DNA of 64,000 nucleotides, from assembly GCF_002019605.1 (NCBI RefSeq), contig NZ_KV917368.1, positions 651,809-715,808 of the forward strand. Direction: 5' to 3'. Shown here piece after piece: positions 52,932 through 61,503 of this stretch. The notes under the pieces were generated by a model. It saw nothing but the letters and a program-made list of their open reading frames with translations, searched no databases and was not told where the DNA came from. This DNA is from Alkalihalobacterium alkalinitrilicum (GTDB lineage: Bacteria; Bacillota; Bacilli; Bacillales; Bacillaceae_F). How positions within the stretch are numbered: position 1 is the stretch's first letter; each line of letters opens with the position of its first letter. The translations under genes and the position numbers were made by a program.

Positions 52932-54953
52932 GTGAACTTGCAATTATCTAATAAACAATTTGAAGTTTTTGATCGTGATGATTTTACATATCGAGTAAGT
53001 AGATCAGATGCAGTTCAAGTAAGTAAAGATTATAGAACGACATGGAATCAGTGGAAGGAACTCGTTACTGAGTTATATAGTAAATATAAAACTAATGGGT
53101 TAGAGGTAGAAGGTACAGAAAATTGGCAGAATAGCGGAAGTCTTTCAAAACGTTTTTGGTCGAGGCTCAAGTTTAATACACGTTTAGATTCATCTTCATG
53201 CATTGCTGCAATGATCAACTTTAAAAACTTTAAATTGTACCTTGAATGGCATAATTATAGGACAAAAGAATCCTCGAATTCAATTCATGATCATAACCAG
53301 TGGATGAATTATATAGAAGAATGGATTACGAATTTTAATATTGATCCTGAGAATTACAAGGTGTGGACCTCATATGATGGAGATCATGATTTATACTATA
53401 GTTTAAAGGATTATTTGAGTACACCACAAATAAGAGAAGACATATTAAATCTCTTAAAAGAAGATCCGAAAGAGTGGGTACGTATTGGAACAGTAATTCC
53501 TAAAGAAAAAGCACTTAAAATAGATGACATTGTTGAATTCACAGAAAGTTACCTAGAAGAGTTGCTTTGGTTATATAGAAAAACGGAACAAAAAACATCG
53601 GTAATTAATGATTATAAAGATGAGTATGACAGTAAAGAACAAAACTACTGGTGGCTCAATTCCAATCCTGAAATTTGGGATCTTCAAAATGTGGACTTAG
53701 GTGTGAAGGAAACTTACACTTCTTATAATGCTAACGGAAATAAACGGAGAGTATACAAACATTTCGAGTCCGTTCAACCAGGTGATCTCGTCATTGGCTA
53801 CGTATCTTCTCCCGTAAAGGAAGTCACTGCGATTTGTGAAATTACGCAAGGTCTTCATGAACGGGAAGAAGAGGAAGTGATTGAGTTTAAAAAGATCGAA
53901 CAGTTAAAAAATCCAATTCCATTAAGTCAATTAAAAAGTGTTCAAGAGCTTGAAAATAGTGAGCCGATGGTCAACAATCAAGGCAGTTTATTTAAATTAA
54001 CGAAAGAAGATTTTGAAACGATTCGAGCAATCATTGATGAGGCGAATGATGCTCCATCGAGTGATCCTGTTTTACCACCGTATACGATCAATGATGCGAT
54101 GGAAGACCTTTTCATGGATGAAGACACTTTTTATGAAATGACAAAGATATTAGATTATAAGAAAAATATAATTTTACAAGGACCCCCAGGCGTTGGAAAA
54201 ACCTTTGTCGCTAAACGCATTGCTTACTTCAATATGGGAGTCAAAGATGAAGAACGTATTCAAATGGTTCAGTTTCATCAAGCCTATTCGTACGAGGATT
54301 TCATCCAAGGTTACCGTCCAAAAACAAATGGTGGGTTTTACCTGAAAGATGGTGTATTTTATCAATTTTGTAAGAAGGCTCAGCGCGATCCAGAACATGA
54401 TTATTTTTTTATCATTGACGAAATCAATCGTGGGAACTTAAGTAAAATCTTTGGAGAACTAATGGTCCTGATTGAAGGTACGAAAAGAGGAGAGGAACAC
54501 GCAATAAACTTAACGTACTCTGAAGATTTATCAGATAAATTTTACATTCCTGACAATCTCTATATTATCGGAACAATGAATACTGCCGATCGTTCACTTG
54601 CCATTGTGGATTATGCTTTACGTAGAAGGTTTGGGTTTATTACACTTGAAACACAATTGGAGAGTGAGAAATTCAGGGAATTCTTACATGAAAGGCTATC
54701 AGACGAAGATCTCACAGAAAAAATTATTCGAAAGTTTAAAGACCTTAATCGAGTAATTCGAGAAGAGGAGAAGGATTTGGCTAAGGGCTTTGAAATTGGT
54801 CATAGTTACTTTGTCCCAACAGATAATGCAACAAAATTAAATGAAGAATGGTATAAAAGAGTGATTCATACTGAAATCGTACCACTTCTTGAAGAATATT
54901 GGTTTGATGATCAAGAAAAAATTCACCAATTCAAGCAAAGGCTATTAGATTAA
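52932..54953 (+). CDS. mcrB: McrB-type AAA+ GTPase with EVE-like specificity domain
   Basis: 673 residues from a GTG start behind AAAAGGGG. After an unrecognised N-terminal part (~1-230), residues ~240-355 resemble an EVE/PUA-like modified-base reader (YWWLNSNPEIW, QPGDLVIGYVSSPVKEVTAICEI). Residues ~395-670 are the McrB AAA+ domain with Walker A GPPGVGKT (~417), Walker B FFIIDEINRGN (~493) and the diagnostic MNTADRS (~549). McrB translocates on DNA that carries modified bases and drives McrC to cut it. mcrC follows after 12 bp. Confidence 0.92.
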   Translation: MNLQLSNKQFEVFDRDDFTYRVSRSDAVQVSKDYRTTWNQWKELVTELYSKYKTNGLEVEGTENWQNSGSLSKRFWSRLKFNTRLDSSSCIAAMINFKNFKLYLEWHNYRTKESSNSIHDHNQWMNYIEEWITNFNIDPENYKVWTSYDGDHDLYYSLKDYLSTPQIREDILNLLKEDPKEWVRIGTVIPKEKALKIDDIVEFTESYLEELLWLYRKTEQKTSVINDYKDEYDSKEQNYWWLNSNPEIWDLQNVDLGVKETYTSYNANGNKRRVYKHFESVQPGDLVIGYVSSPVKEVTAICEITQGLHEREEEEVIEFKKIEQLKNPIPLSQLKSVQELENSEPMVNNQGSLFKLTKEDFETIRAIIDEANDAPSSDPVLPPYTINDAMEDLFMDEDTFYEMTKILDYKKNIILQGPPGVGKTFVAKRIAYFNMGVKDEERIQMVQFHQAYSYEDFIQGYRPKTNGGFYLKDGVFYQFCKKAQRDPEHDYFFIIDEINRGNLSKIFGELMVLIEGTKRGEEHAINLTYSEDLSDKFYIPDNLYIIGTMNTADRSLAIVDYALRRRFGFITLETQLESEKFREFLHERLSDEDLTEKIIRKFKDLNRVIREEEKDLAKGFEIGHSYFVPTDNATKLNEEWYKRVIHTEIVPLLEEYWFDDQEKIHQFKQRLLD

Positions 54954-54965
54954 AAGGTGTATCAA

Positions 54966-56000
54966 ATGGAAATTCCAATTCAGAATATCTATTATATGCT
55001 CTGCTACTCCTGGGACAAGCTTAAGGAAAAGGATGTTGTCGATGTTAGCGGTTTAAATAGTACGAAACTAGTCAACCTTTTTGCTAAAGTATTATTAGAA
55101 GGGGTCAAACATCAGTTGAAACGAGGTTTGGATCGCGGTTATGTCACACAACATGATGAAATAAGAGGGATCAAAGGCAAAATTGATTTTACGAGTTCTA
55201 TCCAAAGCCTTTCGTTTCAACAAGCAAAGGCGTTTTGTACATATGATGAGCTAGAATATAATGTCCTTCATAATCAAATCATAAAAACAACATTACATTT
55301 GTTAACAAGGACTAAGGGGCTAGATGCTATACTTAAAGATGAGATGATAGGCCTTTATCGCCTTCTACGTGAAATAGAAACGATTTCAATAACAAAACAT
55401 CACTTCAACCAAGTAGTGATCCATCGAAATAATCGTTTTTACGAGTTTTTAATCCTTGTATGCGAAATTATATATGATCATCTTCTACCTGATGAAGAAC
55501 CAGGAAAGATGAAGTTTAAAGATTTTTTGCAGGACGAAAAAATGATGCCTTATGTATTTGAGAATTTCATTCGAAACTTTTACAAACATGAACAAACGGA
55601 TTATAAGGTGTTACGGGAAAATATAAAATGGAATGCTGAAGCAGAACAACAAGAAGATCTGGATTATCTTCCCCAAATGCAAACCGACATTACTCTTAGG
55701 TCACCTACTCGTAACCTGATTATTGATACTAAGTTTTATAAAAACACATTTCTTTATAATTTTGGTAAACCAAAAATTCATTCTAAGGATCTCTATCAAC
55801 TTTCTTCTTATTTGTCAAATGTGCAAACACAAGAAGAACCTGGGTACCCGAAGTGGGAAGGAATGTTACTTTATCCAACTGTGCAGCAGAGTGTTACTTT
55901 ATCATATAACTTTCATAGGCACCCATTGTGTATTAAGACAATTAATTTAAATCAAGACTGGGAGTTGATTCATCGAGATTTGTTGTTAATGATTGCATAA
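54966..56000 (+). CDS. mcrC: McrC-type nuclease subunit
   Basis: 344 residues from the ATG at 54966, chosen over the GTG at 54957 because AAAAGGTG lies 7 bp before it. The C-terminal PD-(D/E)XK nuclease motif is visible as TDITLRSPTRNLIIDTKFY (~240-258). The N-terminal IPIQNIYYMLCYSWD and GLNSTKLVNLFAKVLLEGV are typical of the McrC family. It forms the endonuclease with McrB. Its 3' end and the next gene have been duplicated to 25 kb. Confidence 0.92.
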   Translation: MEIPIQNIYYMLCYSWDKLKEKDVVDVSGLNSTKLVNLFAKVLLEGVKHQLKRGLDRGYVTQHDEIRGIKGKIDFTSSIQSLSFQQAKAFCTYDELEYNVLHNQIIKTTLHLLTRTKGLDAILKDEMIGLYRLLREIETISITKHHFNQVVIHRNNRFYEFLILVCEIIYDHLLPDEEPGKMKFKDFLQDEKMMPYVFENFIRNFYKHEQTDYKVLRENIKWNAEAEQQEDLDYLPQMQTDITLRSPTRNLIIDTKFYKNTFLYNFGKPKIHSKDLYQLSSYLSNVQTQEEPGYPKWEGMLLYPTVQQSVTLSYNFHRHPLCIKTINLNQDWELIHRDLLLMIA

Positions 56001-56077
56001 TCTCGGGATATTAAAGAAAGTCCTACAAGTAGGGAATGATAAAAGCGGTAGAATTAGAATTATAGAAGGAGTGCACC

Positions 56078-57085
56078 ATGCTAATTCCTGTAAATATTAA
56101 TCATCACGGAATTCAAGATAGTGAGGCTGAATTAATAAGATTGACTTTTAAAGAACTGGGGATCAAGGAAAACGATATCGAAAACTATTTGAAGCACAAC
56201 TTAGATCTTTTAGTGGGTGATGAGGAAAGTCTTCTTATTGTAGGCCAGCAAGTTCGAAACAAGCAAAATGGTAGAAGTGATTTAGTAGCGGTAGATGAAA
56301 AAGGAAATCTGGTGTTAATTGAAATTAAAAGAGACGTTGAAGACATACGAAATCGAAAAGAACCGTTCGAAATTCAAGCCATTCGTTATGCAGCGAATTA
56401 CGCTAAAATTCAATCAAAGGATCAATTAGTCAATGATGTTTTTGTTCCTTATTTAGAAAAGCAAAAAGGAACGAGTGACTCGGTGTTAACGACGTCAGAA
56501 AGAGCGAGAAGAATTTTAACCAATTTTCTCGTGCAAAATGAAGCTGGTCAAGCTTTTAACCGTAAACAACGAATGATCCTCGTAGCATCTGAGTTTGATG
56601 AACAAACTTTGTCCGCTTGTGCTTGGTTAATAAGCAATGGGGTAGATATAAGTTGTTTTACGATTGAGCCTGTAAAGTTAAATGAGCAGTATTTATTAGA
56701 TATCACAAAAGTACTACCAGTACCACACCTCGAAGATTTCTATGTGGAAGTTCAAGAAAACCATAAAGTCCGTAAATCATCTAATACAGTTCCAACAAAC
56801 ACTTCAAAACAATTTCTACCACGTATGAATAAGCTGTTTGATTGGGGACTGCTACGCTCAGGTGACGAAATCATCATTAAGAACTTTGAAGACTCTACTG
56901 CCATTGCGTTAAATGAAAAAGAAGTCGAATATCAAGGTAAAACAATGTCCTATAACCAGTGGGGACAAACCGTCACTAGCTGGAGCTCAATTAACATCTA
57001 TGAATGGACCATTGCAGTGGGCCAGACGAAAACGTTACATGATTTGAGGTTAGAGAAGATGAGGATGGAAGAAGAAGAAGTGTAG
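56078..57085 (+). CDS. NucS/DUF91-like PD-(D/E)XK nuclease (copy 2)
   Basis: 335 residues. The nuclease core is GRSDLVAVDEKGNLVLIEIKRD (~65-86). Start by AAGGAG before the ATG and by agreement with copy 1. It lies 77 bp after mcrC with a conserved GTCCTACAAGTAGGG element between them and no terminator, so co-expression with mcrBC is likely. It may be an accessory nuclease of the modification-dependent system. About 95% identical to 25277-26284. Confidence 0.75.
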   Translation: MLIPVNINHHGIQDSEAELIRLTFKELGIKENDIENYLKHNLDLLVGDEESLLIVGQQVRNKQNGRSDLVAVDEKGNLVLIEIKRDVEDIRNRKEPFEIQAIRYAANYAKIQSKDQLVNDVFVPYLEKQKGTSDSVLTTSERARRILTNFLVQNEAGQAFNRKQRMILVASEFDEQTLSACAWLISNGVDISCFTIEPVKLNEQYLLDITKVLPVPHLEDFYVEVQENHKVRKSSNTVPTNTSKQFLPRMNKLFDWGLLRSGDEIIIKNFEDSTAIALNEKEVEYQGKTMSYNQWGQTVTSWSSINIYEWTIAVGQTKTLHDLRLEKMRMEEEEV

Positions 57086-57258
57086 TAATATTGTGGTGAA
57101 GGAATAACTCAAATAGCTGACCTTTGTCTACTTGAAAGGGTAACCTTTTTCGAAACTTTACATAATATAAGTTACTGTTGCCTAAAGATTTACTTATCGA
57201 ACTAAAGTTAATAATATTGCTTTAAAGTGATACATAATTAGTAACTTTAATTAAATTC

Positions 57259-57296
57259 GGTACCTATTTAACTTATCAATAAATAGGTACCTTTTT
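57259..57296 (+). terminator. Terminator after the mcrBC/nuclease group
   Basis: A perfect GGTACCTATTTA/TAAATAGGTACC stem followed by TTTTT. The gene-free stretch 57086-57561 holds nothing else recognised. Confidence 0.85.
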
Positions 57297-57561
57297 CTAT
57301 TTTAATCTACATTTTTTAACAAATTTGGTATAATAGGCATATAGTCACAGAAGAGATAAGTGATAATGTGGTACTACTGTCCCTAAATCCATCCGAACGA
57401 ATTCTAACGCAGTGAACGAATTTTATTTCAAACACTGAAAAACTAATTGCCAAATGATTATATTATCTACTACAACCAGAAAACAAAGGGTTTCAACCAG
57501 ATTTGCTCATGTGTTTCTGTACTAATGCTATTATTCTATTAAACTCGGAAGGTTGATCCAA

Positions 57562-58299
57562 GTGGAGTTTTTAATTCCTATAATAATTCTAACCATCATA
57601 TTTGCAATGTTCAAACCACAAATTAAAGGATTTATCGGTGAGAAAACCATCGCAACTTTTCTATCACAACTAGATAAAGAAAAATATATAGTCATTAATG
57701 ATGTTGTTCTTAATGTTGCTGGTAAAACCTCACAAATTGATCATGTGATCGTTTCAAACTATGGTGTTTTCGTCATTGAAACAAAAAATTATAAAGGTTG
57801 GATCTATGGAGGGGAAAAGAATCAATATTGGACTCAAGTTATTTATAAAAGAAAAGAACGATTTTATAACCCTCTTTGGCAAAACTATGGTCATGTAAAA
57901 GCATTACAAAATGCGCTGATTAATTTTGGTGATATTCCCTATATCCCGATCGTTGTTTTCTCGATTAATGCGACGTTGAAGAAAGTAGAGGTAACGTCAG
58001 ATGTCGTTTACAGTGTGAATTTACTGAAAACGATTAAAAAATATGATCAAGAAACTCTCTCCCAATCAAAAAAGGAGCAAATCATAAACCAGTTAAAAGT
58101 GTTGAACCATCAAAAAGATGGACAGCTTAAGAAACAACATGTTCAGACTATAAAACAAAATCAAAAAACGGCAAAAGAGAAAGTTCAACAAAACATTTGT
58201 CCCAAGTGTGGTAATGCTCTAGTTATTAGAAATGGAAAAGGTGGAACATTTAAAGGCTGTAGTTCCTTTCCGAAGTGTAGATTTACGGCAAATACATAG
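57562..58299 (+). CDS. NERD-domain nuclease with topoisomerase-type zinc ribbon
   Basis: 245 residues from a GTG at 57562, chosen because GGAAGG lies 9 bp upstream; TTG 57553 is too close to it. An N-terminal membrane helix (IPIIILTIIFAMF) is followed by the NERD domain (~20-140) with QIDHVIVSNYGVFVIETKNYKGWIYG, which carries the D and E-x-K of a nuclease-like core. The C-terminal CPKCGNALVIRNGKGGTFKGCSSFPKC is a type-IA-topoisomerase zinc ribbon. Membrane-anchored DNA processing is suggested. Confidence 0.85.
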   Translation: MEFLIPIIILTIIFAMFKPQIKGFIGEKTIATFLSQLDKEKYIVINDVVLNVAGKTSQIDHVIVSNYGVFVIETKNYKGWIYGGEKNQYWTQVIYKRKERFYNPLWQNYGHVKALQNALINFGDIPYIPIVVFSINATLKKVEVTSDVVYSVNLLKTIKKYDQETLSQSKKEQIINQLKVLNHQKDGQLKKQHVQTIKQNQKTAKEKVQQNICPKCGNALVIRNGKGGTFKGCSSFPKCRFTANT

Positions 58300-58314
58300 T
58301 TTAGGAGTGAAAGT

Positions 58315-58494
58315 ATGAGTAGTAAAAAAGATTTAGAAAAATGGATACTAGAAGCTATACATAATAAAAATGGTAGCGCTACACTGATTGAAATTTGTAA
58401 ATATGTTTGGGAGTACCATGAAGATGATTTACGCAATTCAGGTGATTTATTTTACACTTGGCAATATGATATTAGATGGGCAGCAACTCACTAA
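58315..58494 (+). CDS. 59-residue helical protein after the NERD gene
   Basis: The ATG lies 15 bp after the NERD stop with TTTAGGAGTG upstream. The product (KDLEKWILEAIHNKNGSATL, EICKYVWEYHEDDLRNSGDL) reads like the first part of a winged-helix domain and ends in YDIRWAATH. It is probably co-transcribed with the NERD gene. It may be a truncated version of a longer protein. Confidence 0.5.
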   Translation: MSSKKDLEKWILEAIHNKNGSATLIEICKYVWEYHEDDLRNSGDLFYTWQYDIRWAATH

Positions 58495-58844
58495 AATCCA
58501 AGGTGCTTTTTTATAAAGGACGGAATGAAGTTGATATCATTTATTCCTACGGGAACAATTACATAAGTCCGTCTAGCCAATCGACCAATATGGATATATC
58601 TTTTTTCTGGATTTACTTCAAGTGAATATTCTAATACTGAATTGCCATACTGAAAAGCTTGGCATAGTAACACATCAACTAATTTTTAATACAAATATCG
58701 TGAATAACTAGTAGCTAGTAAACTTCGAATTAAACTAATTCGTAAAAATGTTTTAACTTGTGATCTAGAAACTTAGACATACTCCTTATTCCGCTTCAAT
58801 ATAATGGTTGAGTAGTATAAACAATAGAATAGGAGAGATGTTTA
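58495..58844. other. Intergenic region with a minus-strand gene remnant
   Basis: A 60-codon minus-strand frame (58491-58673) reads SVLEYSLEVNPEKRYIHIG and IPSFIKKHLGF. It resembles a genuine C-terminus but has no start or ribosome site, so it is probably a gene tail. The rest is AT-rich and must carry the SGNH-gene promoter. Confidence 0.35.
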
Positions 58845-59591
58845 GTGAGAAAGTCATTTCAGATGGTAATATTATTAATTATCTTCACGTTGTTATTCTC
58901 TAGTGGTGCAATCGCAAAAAGTGATAACGCGAAGAAATCACTTGTGGCATTAGGTGACTCGATCCCATATGGTTATAATCTTGGGAGTAATGAAGAACCT
59001 TCAAGACTAGCGTTTCCTTATTTGATAGGTGAAGAAGCAAATTTAAGGGTTCGAAATTTAGCTGTCCCTGGGTGGAAAACGGAAGATATGTTAAACGCAC
59101 TACAAAACGATCAGAAATATCGACAGGCAGTTAGGCATGCAGATTATATTACTTTGAACATTGGAAGTAATGATTTATTATTAGCTTTACAAATTGCTAG
59201 TAGTCAATGTGTTGATCAGATCCAGTTTCAACAGTGTTTATTTGAAATAATTGGAGATAGTGCTTTTTTTACTAATCTTAATAAAATTTTACATGAAATT
59301 AATTTACTGTCAGATGCACAAATTGTAGTTTATAATATTTATTATCCTTTTAGAAGTGATGATCCAATACGAGGTCATCTAAATCACGTTGGTTTACAGG
59401 TACTACCTAGTATAAATGATCAAATTGCTAGTATTTCATTTAATAAGGCGAGTATAGCAGATGCTTTTAACGCTTTTGTTATTGGTTCGGATAATCCAGG
59501 GGCTAATGTAATATTGGGCGATATCCACCCTTCGATTGAAGGGCATCAAGTACTTGCAGATATAGGATTAGAAGGTTTAGGTTTTAAATAA
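58845..59591 (+). CDS. Secreted SGNH/GDSL-family hydrolase
   Basis: 248 residues from a GTG start behind AGGAGAGA. An N-terminal signal peptide (~1-24) ends near GAIAKS. The catalytic blocks are GDSIPYGY (block I, Ser ~39), NLAVPGW (Gly of block II), GSND (block III Asn) and DIHPS (Asp and His, ~227-229). It is probably an extracellular esterase or lipase acting on lipids or polysaccharide acetyl groups. It stands alone between the defence island and the tRNA. Confidence 0.9.
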   Translation: MRKSFQMVILLIIFTLLFSSGAIAKSDNAKKSLVALGDSIPYGYNLGSNEEPSRLAFPYLIGEEANLRVRNLAVPGWKTEDMLNALQNDQKYRQAVRHADYITLNIGSNDLLLALQIASSQCVDQIQFQQCLFEIIGDSAFFTNLNKILHEINLLSDAQIVVYNIYYPFRSDDPIRGHLNHVGLQVLPSINDQIASISFNKASIADAFNAFVIGSDNPGANVILGDIHPSIEGHQVLADIGLEGLGFK

Positions 59592-59601
59592 TTTTGTTAG
59601 A

Positions 59602-59625
59602 GGCGCTCACAATGAGCGCCATTTT
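59602..59625 (+). terminator. Terminator after the SGNH hydrolase gene
   Basis: A perfect GGCGCTCA/TGAGCGCC stem followed by ATTTTATTT. Confidence 0.8.
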
Positions 59626-60080
59626 ATTTATAAGCATAAATATAAATTTCTGTAAATTATATAGGCACCTTGAAAAGAAATTCCCCAGTTATTCCACGTA
59701 TTAAACTAGTTTAGAATTGAAACGATTGTTAAATGCCGTTTAGAGAGCATAAATACCTTTTATACAATTAATGTAAAAGGGATAACAGCTTATCCTTGCC
59801 CATATATCAGAATGAGACACATACTCCATTTAACATTCACATAAGAACAATAGATAAAAAGAATGTCAGAGAGAAATTCAACTATAGCTTTAAAGAGAAT
59901 TTATTGGACCTAATTAATTTAGTATAGGAATAAAAGAAAAGTAAAACATTTAAATAGGCATATAGAAACTATTCTTTTTTTTAGAAATCAGGTGTCCCCA
60001 AACATCAAAGGCAAATCTGAAGCAATTATTTGTCAGACAAGAGGAGATTAGTTCTTCTGAAAAATAAATCCTTTAAAGAT
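59626..60080. other. Intergenic region before the tRNA
   Basis: About 455 bp with no gene and no structured element recognised. CpG dinucleotides are present here, unlike the region after the tRNA. Confidence 0.4.
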
Positions 60081-60165
60081 GGGCTTGTGGCGGAAATGTT
60101 AGGCGCACACGACTCAAAATCGTGTTCCTTCTGGAGTGTCGGTTCGCCCCCGACCACCGGTACCA
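60081..60165 (+). tRNA. tRNA-Leu(CAA), with a mismatched 5' acceptor strand
   Basis: The anticodon stem CACGA/TCGTG encloses the loop CTCAAAA (anticodon CAA at 60115-60117). The variable arm, T-stem GTCGG/CCGAC and 3' acceptor CACCGGT-A-CCA are normal for tRNA-Leu. The 5' strand GGGCTTG cannot pair with CACCGGT (only 2-3 of 7), and the T-loop is TTCGCCC instead of TTCGA. It is best read as a tRNA 3' end kept as an attachment site, with a decayed 5' part, not a working tRNA. Confidence 0.75.
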
Positions 60166-60194
60166 TTTCTACATATGAACACTTGATTTTGTAA

Positions 60195-60222
60195 GGCTTC
60201 CTGCCAATTTGGAAGTCTTTTT
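60195..60222 (+). terminator. Terminator after the tRNA
   Basis: GGCTTCC pairs with GGAAGTC (one G-T) and runs into TTTTT. Confidence 0.65.
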
Positions 60223-60327
60223 ATTGTTTCTACTGCACAAGACTTTTTTAGGCAAAGTCATATTCCTATGGTCATATGTACCCTTTCATAAATATTACCA
60301 ATTTATAATTGAAAGGGAGTTATACAA

Positions 60328-61305
60328 ATGAGAAGAAATAATCAATTATCAATTAATGAGATTGACTTTATTATGGACAATGTGACAAAGGAAGAAATAG
60401 ACTTTGAAGAAGCATTAAAATTATTCCTTGAGGATTGTGAAATTAGGAATTTAAGGGCACATACAACCAAGTATTACAAGAATGAATTGAGTGCCTTTTA
60501 TAAAATTTTAAGGGAACAGGAGATTGACCCTGCCCCACACAAGATTAGAAATGAACATATTAAAAGAAATGTTATTCTTTATTTAAAGGATATAAAAGGT
60601 CTAAAGATTGTTTCAATTAATACTAAGCTAAGAGCAATAAGAAGTTTCTTTAATTTTCTTCATAGGGAAAAGCATATTACTAACAATCCTGTTGAAAACA
60701 TTAAATTATTGAAAGATAGGAAAAGTGCTATGCCTACTTTCTCAAAAGAACAACTATCTGACTTGTTTAAGCAACCTGATTTAAGAACATTCACAGGTAT
60801 TAGGGATTACACAATTATGTCACTGTTACTTGAAACAGGTGTAAGGGCAAATGAGTGTGTAGGCATTTCATTAGGTGATGTAAACTATAATGAATGTACA
60901 GTATTAATTAGAAATGCTAAAGGATATAAAGAAAGACTTGTGCCTATTCAATCCACCATGAAAAATCTTTTAAAGAAATACATTGCAATTAGGGGCACTG
61001 TTAAAACAGATGCCTTGTTTGTAACAATAGATGGAACACCATTAACCAAAAGACAATTACAAAACAGAGTAACTTACTATGGTAATAAAGCCAAGATAAA
61101 AGATGTAAGATGTTCTTGTCACACTTTTAGACATACCTTTGCAAAGCTATCAGTTAAGGGTGGGGCAGATATATTTACTTTACAAAGTATTCTAGGTCAT
61201 ACAAGCATGGAAATGGTAAGAACTTATGTGAATTTGTTTAGTGATGATGTGATGGAGAAGCATAAAGAATTTTCACCATTAAAAAATTTAAAGAGCAGAC
61301 TTTAA
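60328..61305 (+). CDS. Tyrosine recombinase/integrase
   Basis: 325 residues. An N-terminal SAM-like core-binding domain (~20-125) is followed by the catalytic domain (~145-315) with R173 (GVRANE), H265-x-x-R268 (CHTFRHTF), H291 (LGHTS) and the nucleophile Y300 (RTYVNL). The Xer/phage-integrase layout is intact. AAAGGGAG precedes the ATG. Position next to a tRNA-Leu end indicates site-specific integration there. All Arg codons are AGA/AGG and the gene contains no CpG. Confidence 0.92.
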   Translation: MRRNNQLSINEIDFIMDNVTKEEIDFEEALKLFLEDCEIRNLRAHTTKYYKNELSAFYKILREQEIDPAPHKIRNEHIKRNVILYLKDIKGLKIVSINTKLRAIRSFFNFLHREKHITNNPVENIKLLKDRKSAMPTFSKEQLSDLFKQPDLRTFTGIRDYTIMSLLLETGVRANECVGISLGDVNYNECTVLIRNAKGYKERLVPIQSTMKNLLKKYIAIRGTVKTDALFVTIDGTPLTKRQLQNRVTYYGNKAKIKDVRCSCHTFRHTFAKLSVKGGADIFTLQSILGHTSMEMVRTYVNLFSDDVMEKHKEFSPLKNLKSRL

Positions 61306-61503
61306 TTGTACACAGTGTTTAATAATTCATATTTCTTGAAGATATATTTGTTAATATCAATGGTTTAACAAAATAAATTAGTAATTCAACAGAGTTTATA
61401 AATGAATTGGAAGGGGAAACTCTTCCTTTTTTATATTTGAGCAAACAAAGATAGTATTATTTGGTAAAATATGCTTATGTAATAGTTTTAAGGGGGGATG
61501 TAG

